DNA of 64,000 nucleotides, from NCBI RefSeq assembly GCF_052324685.1, contig NW_027506893.1:1062501-1126500 (forward strand). Reading direction: 5' to 3'. Origin of the DNA: Brachyhypopomus gauderio (Eukaryota; Chordata; Actinopteri; Gymnotiformes; Hypopomidae). Shown one piece after another: positions 57,301-64,000 of this stretch. A program made the translations under genes and the position numbers. Position 1 is the stretch's first letter. Each line of letters begins with the position of its first letter. The notes under the pieces are model-generated. The model saw nothing but the letters and a program-made list of their open reading frames with translations. It made no database searches and was not told where the DNA came from.

Positions 57301-59108
57301 ACAACATCTTTCACAAAGTCTTAACATACCTTTGTAGAGGTTGGTGACGGCAGTAGCAGCATTCTGAAAAGGAATCCACAATGAAATCCCCTGTTGTTGA
57401 CAAACTCTATCTGTGGGAGGAAGAAGAGGAGACAGGAAATGTGTACGTCCCAATAAGACATTTGTCACCACGGGTTCCCGTCCGTGTTAATGAGTGACAT
57501 CATCCATGAGTCTGTACCCAAAGCCACTCGCCGCTCCCCAAACTGTCAAAAAAGTTCAGCCGACTCGTATGGAATTCGTTATTCAGCACTACTGTCGAGT
57601 GGCTAATATAATAACCCGCGGTGTGAATTTGATATCCAGAAGGACGACGCTACGCCATTTTGTTGGGAGTAGCAGGTTTAGTTTATCAGAAGACTGAACC
57701 ATGTAACCAAGACTGAGAATCTCACTGCCAGCAACCCGGATCTTTGACTATCCGACGTTTGACACAAGCACTGTCAGCAAACTACAACGTTAATCTTTCT
57801 TTAATAAACATAAAACCACCCAACTTCACTTCCTACAGGACTGGGTGTACTGAATCCCGACGTGAAGCCAGACTGACCACAATAACTCCAACACAACTTC
57901 ACCCCGGCCAGCCTGCTAACCCTTCCTTCGCCATTTTGTTTTGCAATTCTTCAACGTTTTTTTGTTTGATTTGTGGTGAATATTCGTGCCGGTCCCGTCG
58001 ACCAACAGCCCCCCACCCCGGGGGGAGGTGTGTGTGTGTGTGTGTGTGTGTTCGTGGGCCCCCCGGGCCGTGAATGTGGCCCGACACGAGTTGACAACAG
58101 AGCAGAGTCGGCCGTAAATCGTCCCGAGTTATTTTCACCCGAGGAACTCCTCCCTGCACTTCGCCATTTTGTTTCGTGTAGTGATAGCTGTCTAAAAAAA
58201 CACACAAAAACACTGAACCCGTGTGGGACTAACACACACACACACTCCTGGTGCGACTGGGGAACAACCCCGTCCTGCTGGATCAAATATGACCCGTTTC
58301 AGTCATTATTCACCCCGGCTGCCTATTAAGTGTCATCCCCCCCTCCCCAGTCTTTGGCGTATTAGCACGCTAGCATAAAGACTCGGGGTGGGCTTCACTA
58401 GCGACCTTCACCACCGAACCGCCGTCGAACCGCCCCGCGGCCACGACGCCGAGCTCGGGGTGTTGGGTGTGTCGCACCCGGCCAACAGGCCTCCGTCTCG
58501 GTCACCATGGTGGTGGTTTCAGCGGCTGTTCTGTGAGCTGCCCGGTGCCCTTTGTTTGAAATGTAGTGGCAACTGCCAGCTAGTTAGCCAGCTAGCATAG
58601 CTAACCAGGCTACATAGCTAACTTAGCTACCTGGGTAACCTAGCTACTCGGCTAACTTAGCTACTTGGGTAACCTAGCTATTTGGCTAATTTAGCTACTT
58701 GGCTAAGCTAGCTACTCGGCTAATGTAGCTATTTGGCTAACCTAGCTACTCGGCTAACTTAGCTTCTTGGCTAATTTAGCCACTCGGCTAGCAGACCCGC
58801 TAGCCTTGCGTGGCTAAACAACAAATAACCCCGAGATCGTGCGAGTTAAGCGGCTAGCGGGGACCGCCTTGGCCGCCAGGCCGACTGTCCACCCCCCTCC
58901 ACGGACCTTTATATAGCTGTGCGACGGCGGTGGCCGAATTCTGGAACAGATGCCACAGCTTCTGCTGGCTCTGGTCGGCCTCCTCCTGGCTCGGCTCCTC
59001 CTGCTCGGCCTCGGCCAGGCACTGCCGCTCCCATTTGGAGAACCAGTGCTCGGGGCCGTGCTCCTGGATCTCCGCTTCCCCCTCCTCCTCCTTCTTCTCC
59101 TCCATCAT
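51071..59108 (-). CDS. hapstr1: HUWE1-associated stress-response protein (C16orf72 family), complete, four exons
   Basis: Exons in transcript order: 59108-58907, 57410-57330, 55298-55023, 51312-51071; all joins are GT-AG and in frame, giving about 266 residues (human about 275). The protein starts MMEEKKEEEGEAEIQEHGPE, then HWFSKWERQCLAEAEQ, QKLWHLFQNSATAVAQLYK, the second NAATAVTNLYK helix, the basic RRNKDVLAWVKKRRRTIRRE segment, SFLCGKAPPP, and the end ITDSPTHKRNRMI. It lacks part of the Ala/Pro-rich insertion of the human N-terminus. The family protein is nuclear, self-associates and works with the HUWE1 ubiquitin ligase in stress signalling (established knowledge). Two adjacent ATGs could start it; the upstream in-frame ATG at 59142-59144 (MKYRRSS) is less likely because it extends past the conserved N-terminus. 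The gene is convergent with grin2a, as in human. Confidence 0.95.
51318..54640 (-). repeat. 31-34-bp minisatellite filling most of hapstr1 intron 3
   Basis: About 90 to 100 units over 3.3 kb. The left part (51318-52010) uses CCACGCTACATCCCCATTAC; the right part uses CCACACTACATCCCCTTCAC with TCACAGTACAAACA. A 134-bp higher-order unit of four monomers is repeated three times (TATACTCACAATAC at 53391, 53525 and 53659). The array starts about 5 bases from exon 4's 3' splice site and is interrupted at about 54064-54372 by an unrelated insertion. On the transcribed strand most right-part units contain GTGAGT. Confidence 0.95.
54064..54372 (+). mobile_element. Truncated DNA-transposon fragment inserted in the minisatellite
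   Basis: It starts TAGAGGTCTGCACTCCCGCG and continues with CGCGGGTCCCGCGGGACCCG and repeated GCGGGAGCGGGA motifs, then AT-rich DNA. The minisatellite resumes at ACAAACACCACACTACATCC. The left end resembles hAT-type MITE ends, but no matching right inverted repeat is visible, so the copy is probably 3'-truncated. Confidence 0.6.
54641..55022 (-). other. Unique part of hapstr1 intron 3
   Basis: Single-copy sequence between the minisatellite and exon 3, including the donor region. No exon supported. Confidence 0.6.
55023..55298 (-). CDS. hapstr1: hapstr1 exon 3
   Basis: Acceptor GTGTAG, donor CATG|GTGAGG. It encodes ESVEAHQRSYELGIQIGHQR, RNKDVLAWVKKRRRTIRRED and ETSSSVETDLQPFREAIALH, the most conserved part of the family. 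Confidence 0.95.
55299..57329 (-). other. hapstr1 intron 2
   Basis: About 2 kb, single-copy apart from an A-run at 55480-55495. Open frames here have no similarity and no context. Confidence 0.75.
57330..57410 (-). CDS. hapstr1: hapstr1 exon 2
   Basis: 81 bases after the acceptor CCCACAG, encoding DRVCQQQGISLWIPFQNAAT and AVTNLYK. The donor is AAAG|GTATGT, phase 1. Too short to find without homology. Confidence 0.94.
57411..58906 (-). other. hapstr1 intron 1, GC-rich
   Basis: About 1.5 kb with a short GT run at 58027-58051, CpG-rich blocks at 57985-58130 and 58380-58500, and the TAGCTA minisatellite at 58600-58800. The high CpG content suggests the promoter CpG island extends into this intron. 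Confidence 0.65.
58600..58800 (+). repeat. 17-bp TAGCTA minisatellite, about 12 copies
   Basis: Unit CGGCTAACTTAGCTACT with variants; rich in CTAGCTAG-type palindromes. Lies in hapstr1 intron 1. Confidence 0.9.
58907..59108 (-). CDS. hapstr1: hapstr1 exon 1
   Basis: It encodes the acidic N-terminus, HWFSKWERQCLAEAEQEEPS and QQKLWHLFQNSATAVAQLYK. The donor is AAAG|GTCCGT, phase 1. The start may be at 59105 (second Met) instead. Confidence 0.93.
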
Positions 59109-59480
59109 GTCGTACACCCACGGCGAGGACCGTCTGTATTTCACCCGAGTCTTTATTTGTATTCTTTATTTATTTATTTATTATTATTATTATTTTGTCC
59201 CGGAATCACGTTATGAGCGACTGCTGGAGCTCCGCCGCGGCCTCATCGACAGCTGTTGTCGCGTAGCCCTCACGACCGCATAGCGCACCCTGGAGCTGCT
59301 CCTCCTCCGCCGGGTTGACAAACACACTGGCGGGGCGACGACGCGCTCCACGGCGCACACGAAAACAAGTAGCGCTGCTGGCCGTCAAACCCCGCCCCCC
59401 TCGCGTCACAATGGGCTCCGGTTAGCTACGGTTGCCGCGAGGCGTGGTTTACCGGCGGGGCTTTAAATCGTTATTGGATC
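59109..59480 (-). promoter_or_regulatory. hapstr1 5' UTR and GC-rich promoter region
   Basis: Upstream of the hapstr1 start on the minus strand. Dense CpG to about 59460, a GC box CCCCGCCCCCC at 59390-59400 and an inverted CCAAT (ATTGG) at 59473-59477. No clear TATA box, so a CpG-island promoter is likely. The transcription start is not determined. Confidence 0.6.
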
Positions 59481-60473
59481 GGTTTTGATATTATGGCGTG
59501 TCGTCATAGAAAAACAATGTTGTCACCGCCCATGTTTGTGTGCACTTAAGTGTCTTGACAAATATTTTTTTGACCGCAGTTTGTTTGTAATAGGATATTT
59601 GGAGTTTGAAACATACTTTTGGGAGTGTGTGTGTGTGTGTGTGTGTGTACAACATACATTTAGTAAAACAAAAATGTTAAGCAATAGTTGTGGTAAACAC
59701 AATTATCTGCAGATTGAGTTCCAAGTGTAGATTCTATGAGCCTGTCAGATCTGTGAAAACATCGGTGAAAACCTCCTGCAAAACAGCAAAACAATTCCTT
59801 TTTAAATAGTTAATCAGTAACATTTTGAATAGTCTACATATGATTACTTATTAAAGGCATGCACGATCAACGATGTACTGTAATGACTGGATAATACTGC
59901 ATCTTTTTGCTGCAGTATAACCACTGCGAGGCAATCAGCACTGCAAGAAGTGTCAAAGCTATGCCAAAAACAGAAAATGGGATTTTTAAAACTAAGTAAA
60001 ATTTACCCAAAATAGCGACTTTAAAAAGCTTATGTTGTTATTCATGCAGACTGAAATTGCGCTTCGTTTCTGCTGAAATTAATGTTTTAAACACCGGCAA
60101 ACATTTCTGACAAGTTCTGGCATTAATCTGGTATTGAACTCATGACTGGACAGGAAAGCATATTCGTATTTTTCACGTTTCAGGACTTTCCGACATGCTG
60201 CATGAATCCATGAACCTACTTTAACCTGAACAACATACCAAAGCTAGCATGAAGTCCAGCTGAGCGGAAGATCACGCTGGTTTCAGTGAGCAGATTCTGA
60301 ACCCGATGTCACAATTTTGTTCACCAGCAGAGGGAGCCAAAAACTAGCTTCTCTAACATTCAACAATAACCAATGAGCAGCCTGGCTAAAATAAGAGGTT
60401 GTTTGCCTGCAAATCGCCATCGCACCACAATTGCCTTCGTGGTGGGTGCTGCTAGCGCACCACCAGAATCTGC
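59481..60473. other. Intergenic DNA between hapstr1 and the hAT-like element
   Basis: A short GT run lies at 59626-59648. No gene supported. Confidence 0.5.
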
Positions 60474-60481
60474 CACGTAAG

Positions 60482-61784
60482 CAGAGTTGTATAGTAACGA
60501 AGTAGAACTACTTCGCTACTGTACTTAAGTACTAAAATGCTGTATCTGTACTTTACTGGAGTAGCCTATTGTTTTTTCCTCCAACTTCCACTTTTACTTC
60601 ACTACATATTTTCCATCAGTTTAATACTTTTACTCCAATACATTTTTTATGTGCTGTATAGTTACTCATTACAATTATAAACATGTTAGCTGGCGCTGTC
60701 ACCGGGTCAAGCGATCAGGCTGTCTTATGAAAACTGGGGATGCTCCGGTCGCGTCTCGTTTACTCTGTTGCTGCCTTCACTGAACACTTGAGCTTCGTAA
60801 TCTAGGTTCACTTGACACGTCGTGACTGGCGCAAGGGTCCGCGCGGCAAAAATGACGCAATCGCGGTGGCTCCGCCTATGCGCGTTGACCACGCGCGGTC
60901 GCGTCGCGAGGTCGTGCGCCTCTCGATTTTTGTGCGTGTGAAGTTACAAGGTAGAATTCATGCACATGTACGGCACTTTGAAGGTCCATTTTCAGTATTT
61001 TCCAGCACCTTCAGCTTAATTTACATATTTATACAAATACACATATACTCGAAATTATTCCAAATAATTCGCTTTTTATCTCATTAAAAGAGATGGTACC
61101 GTGTTTGGTCACAGCAGAAGAGTGCAGTAAGCACTAGTTAGGTTAGATATCTTAGCTAACTAACCTAATTATGTTCATGGCGTGCTGCAGAATTCACTTA
61201 ACATTAGCTGGCAATAAAGACGACGTGCTGACTAATCATGTGTCCATTTTTATAGTGTAGTGTTTTTATAGGGTAAGGGCATTTATTGAGGGTAAACGCA
61301 GGGCAGTAGGCTCACCCTTAGAATCCGACGGACGGATTTTACGTCCAAAATACACCTCGTTTTCTCAGCTAAATTAAGGCGAATTTGTACTTCTGCGTCA
61401 AACCAACGACGTAGCGGGACATAGGTTATCTGTTTTTGGGTCCGAAGTGTTAACCCCAGTTTTTTAAGTACATACAGAACACTTGTATTTGTGATCTTTG
61501 ACATCTTTGATTTGTAAGTGATATATAAAAACAATTGATAATCAAACTTTAAGGCTTTCTTTAACCAAAACACAATACTTGTACTTTTTACATTTCAGTA
61601 CTTGAGTAATAAATTTTAGACTAAACTACTTGCAATACTTAAGTACAAAAAATGCTGAATACTTCTGTACTTCTACTTAAGTAAAGTTTTTAAAGAACAC
61701 TTCAACTTCTACTCAAGTCAATGTTTTGATAGAGTACTTGTACTTTTACTCAAGTATGGGTCTCGAATACTTTATACAACACTG
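60482..61784. mobile_element. hAT-like non-autonomous element with perfect 8-bp TSD
   Basis: Left end CAGAGTTGTATAGTAACGAA; right end in reverse complement CAGTGTTGTATAAAGTATTC. Identical octamers CACGTAAG flank it at 60474-60481 and 61785-61792. Both ends are packed with TACTTAAGTA and TACTTGAGTA subterminal motifs, typical of fish hAT elements. At 1,303 bp without a transposase frame it is non-autonomous. The segment 60811-61080 is related to the reverse complement of 40384-40689. Confidence 0.88.
60811..61080 (-). repeat. CpG-rich dispersed repeat segment, copy 2 (inverted)
   Basis: Homologous in reverse complement to 40384-40689. Lies inside the element at 60482-61784 while copy 1 lies in a different element. 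See the findings. Confidence 0.8.
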
Positions 61785-61792
61785 CACGTAAG

Positions 61793-62319
61793 TCAATTCA
61801 AGGTCGAACCAATCACTGCTTACTGAGTGGCTACTGCCAAATTCTAGTGGCCTGTAAAGTTTACACTACACTGAACATCAATCTGTGATCCTTGGATTGC
61901 ATGGAGCACTAGTTCCAAGTGGACATTTCAGCTTGACATCCCTTTACATCTCATCATGCTTAGCTGAAGAGAATCTCTCCCAGAGGTTTGACTTGGCAGT
62001 CTCAACTTGACTTTGGGAGGGCGAAGGGTCGTGTTTCAATAATAGTGGGGGTGTTGAAACACCCCACCCCAGTTTGCTACGTCCCTGCACATGACAAAGT
62101 TCGGACCTTATCTGCCAGTTTTGCCTCGTAACTGTAGTCACCAAGCAGGCTGTAGCATCATGCGCGCACACACTCATGCAGACTTTGACCAGAGTGCACG
62201 CAGTGGTCAAGGTCTCCAGCACGCTTAAACGGTAGCAGCAAACGCTCAGGTCGTAAAGCCGAGAAACCCGCTTCCCTTCGCTCATTTCCGTCCGCATCTC
62301 CTTCGTCGGGTCATCACGG
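61793..62319 (+). promoter_or_regulatory. Upstream region of abcg2-like gene
   Basis: About 530 bp before the abcg2-like start codon. No TATA box or strong CpG island is clear. It may hold the promoter or the end of a 5' UTR intron. Confidence 0.35.
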
Positions 62320-62477
62320 ATGGACCTGGATCAGCTCAGAGAGCACAAAGCCAGGAGCGTGTGCATCTCCATGCCGGGGCCAACCGTCACGTTTGGAGAC
62401 GTGCGCTATGTGGTGAGGGAGGGCCGTGGCCCCTGCCGCCGGGCAGCTCCTGAGAAAGAGATCCTCCGGAACGTCAG
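62320..62477 (+). CDS. abcg2: ABCG2-like half-transporter, first coding exon (gene continues beyond the window)
   Basis: The exon encodes MDLDQLREHKARSVCISMPG, then TVTFGDVRYVVREG and EKEILRNV, ending GTCAG|GTCAGC in phase 2. The order of a short variable N-terminus, a strand of the form TVTFxxVxYxV, a CRR loop and EKEILxNV is that of ABCG2 just before the Walker A exon. ABCG2 is a half ABC transporter with the nucleotide-binding domain first; it dimerises in the plasma membrane and exports xenobiotics, urate and porphyrins. Teleosts have several abcg2 copies (a to d); this N-terminus is divergent, so the copy is not assigned and the symbol is given at family level. No Walker A exon was found in the remaining 1.5 kb. 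It runs head-to-head with hapstr1. Confidence 0.75.
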
Positions 62478-62726
62478 GTCAGCATGAGAAAGGTGTCTGA
62501 AGAAAACTATTAGTGCGAGTGTGTGTGTGTGTGTGTATGTGTGTGTTTTCAACTGGTATCAGGACAGAAAACGTCTGTAGGGCTTGGATTTGTTTGTTTG
62601 TTTTATTGAAAAGACAAAGACATTTACATTTTGGTTACTCACTTCAGGGTCCAAGTTAAAGTTTTTGTTTGTTTGATGTGTGCAAACATTGTAGTTTTAA
62701 ATTCACTACAGCTGTTCAACACTATA

Positions 62727-62755
62727 TATATATGTATATATATACATATATATAT

Positions 62756-62827
<72 letters not shown>
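62727..62827. repeat. (TA)n microsatellite with GTATA/CATA interruptions
   Basis: About 100 bp of TA, self-complementary and able to extrude a cruciform. Confidence 0.95.
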
Positions 62828-62832
<5 letters not shown>

Positions 62833-62935
62833 GGATTGTTCTGCTTCAATACTACCATTTTGCTAGAATAAAAATAATACATAGATATGCTTTATGTAGT
62901 AAATAGATAGTGGTTTATGGTAAAAAAAATCCCCA

Positions 62936-63050
62936 CAAGGCAAGGCAACTTTATTTATATAGCACCTTTCATAATACACGTTGGCAAGTGTTTTAGACAA
63001 GAAAAGCTTATTACAACCCAAGGTCTATCACCTTGGCAAGGTCATTGCCA
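62936..63050 (+). repeat. Interspersed repeat fragment (AAGGCAACTTTATTTATATAG type)
   Basis: It begins CAAGGCAACTTTATTTATAT followed by AGCACCTTTCATA, a motif seen many times in teleost genomes at ends of interspersed repeats. The family is not assigned. Confidence 0.5.
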
Positions 63051-63421
63051 ACAAAATATGATACATAAAAATTAAAAACAAGATTTTAAATGAATAAAAA
63101 TAGAAATTTAAAATTCATTGAATAGTAATATAAAGTAACTTAAGAATGAAAGAAGTCAATACTAATAAGTAAAAGATCAATAAAACTAGAAAGTTTGATG
63201 TTACAGTTAGGTTTAATAATTAGGTATAGACATTTCTTCTTAGTATAAGATATATCATATATATCAAATTCATGTCACATGTGAGCCCACATTCAGGATA
63301 TTGGGATCAACACCCGTCTGCATGAGCTCTTCTTTGGCACAAGCAAACTTCTCACTGATACCACTATCAGCTAATCTGCTCTTATCTCTGGCCTTTGTTT
63401 GAAAATTTCATACCAGTACCT

Positions 63422-63432
63422 GCTGTGTGTGT

Positions 63433-63468
<36 letters not shown>
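63422..63468 (+). repeat. (GT)n microsatellite
   Basis: About 22 GT units with one GAGT interruption. Confidence 0.94.
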
Positions 63469-63470
<2 letters not shown>

Positions 63471-63817
63471 AAACAAAATAAAAAGAAAGGTTACATTTTT
63501 TTCCTAGCAATCTGAAATATCTTTCCTTTTTCTTCTCAAACATCTCTATATTCAGTATTAAACACTGATTCTGTAGTCAGTGAAATGGAAGCAGGTAATG
63601 CATTTTGCATTAGCAGAATAGCCTCCAGCCTTCCCCTCTGGAGAATAAGATTTTACACTCTATGTTTGATCTGGTTATAATGAAGACATAAAAGCACTTT
63701 TGACAGTTTGTCCCGTGTTGTCCATCTTTCTGCATGGGCAAATTTGCCCTTCAAAGAAAGGGGAGGATGAAAAGAGGCTGGAGGGTGAAGGCAGAGTGAG
63801 AGAAGACCAGCCCTCTA

Positions 63818-63968
63818 GGGCATGTGTGGTGACCCTCTAGGGCATGTGTGGTGACCCTCTAGGGCATGTGTGGTGACCCTCTAGGGTATGTGTGGTGACC
63901 CTCTAGGGCATGTGTGGTGACCCTCTAGGGCATGTGTGGTGACCCTCTAGGGCATGTGTGGTGACCCA
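63818..63968 (+). repeat. 22-bp minisatellite, about 7 copies
   Basis: Unit with core CCCTCTAGGGCATGTGTGGT. Nearly identical copies (one has TATG), so probably recent. Confidence 0.93.
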
Positions 63969-64000
63969 CTCTTCCTGCCCCTGCTGGCGCGCCAGTGACT

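Larger units (their letters stand above)
62478..64000 (+). other. abcg2-like first intron (partial)
   Basis: Contains a (TA)n run at 62727-62827, a GT run at 63422-63468, a fragment of a common fish interspersed repeat at 62936-63050, and a 22-bp minisatellite at 63818-63968. No second exon was recognised. Confidence 0.6.

Noticed and set aside
58854..59283. Several overlapping open frames on the plus strand across hapstr1 exon 1
   Set aside because: Shadows of the GC-rich minus-strand coding exon.

Overview
This window is vertebrate nuclear DNA, almost certainly from a ray-finned (teleost) fish. It has split genes with GT-AG introns and compact introns of about 0.1 to 3.8 kb. CA/GT, GA and TA microsatellites and minisatellites are very dense, and there are several DNA transposons with perfect 8-bp target duplications. 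The species cannot be told from the sequence. No prokaryotic operon, CRISPR array, rRNA or convincing tRNA gene was found.

Layout. (1) 1-7904, plus strand: the last ten coding exons of an NMDA-receptor GluN2A subunit gene (grin2a; teleost aa/ab copy not resolved). They run from the linker before the ligand-binding domain to the ESDV C-terminus; the amino-terminal domain exons lie upstream of the window. (2) About 7.9-51 kb: the grin2a 3' UTR, then a roughly 43 kb gene-poor interval of minisatellites, microsatellites, single-copy DNA and transposons. The transposons are a hAT element with a second element nested inside it (24334-25117) and a two-level nest at 37749-40885. The inner element of that second nest still carries a two-exon THAP-domain gene fragment, which points to the P-element superfamily. 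(3) 51071-59108, minus strand: the complete four-exon coding region of hapstr1 (C16orf72 family), with a minisatellite of about 3.3 kb filling most of its last intron and a GC-rich promoter above 59.1 kb. (4) 60482-61784: a 1.3 kb hAT-like element with a perfect 8-bp duplication. (5) 62320-62477, plus strand: the first coding exon of an ABCG2-like half-transporter gene that continues beyond the window.

The genes do not form a functional unit. grin2a makes a synaptic glutamate-gated channel subunit, hapstr1 a nuclear stress-response regulator that partners the HUWE1 ubiquitin ligase, and abcg2-like a membrane efflux pump. The convergent grin2a/hapstr1 pair matches the order on human 16p13, with a much shorter gap; the abcg2-like neighbour does not match human order. 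All exon joins given here were checked by hand for reading frame and splice dinucleotides. I see no convincing undescribed system. The most interesting items are the nested THAP-bearing transposon, splice sites embedded in repeats (a UG repeat at a 3' splice site, a minisatellite right after a 5' splice site, and dozens of GTGAGT motifs in the hapstr1 intron), and a GC-AG intron in the pore region of grin2a.
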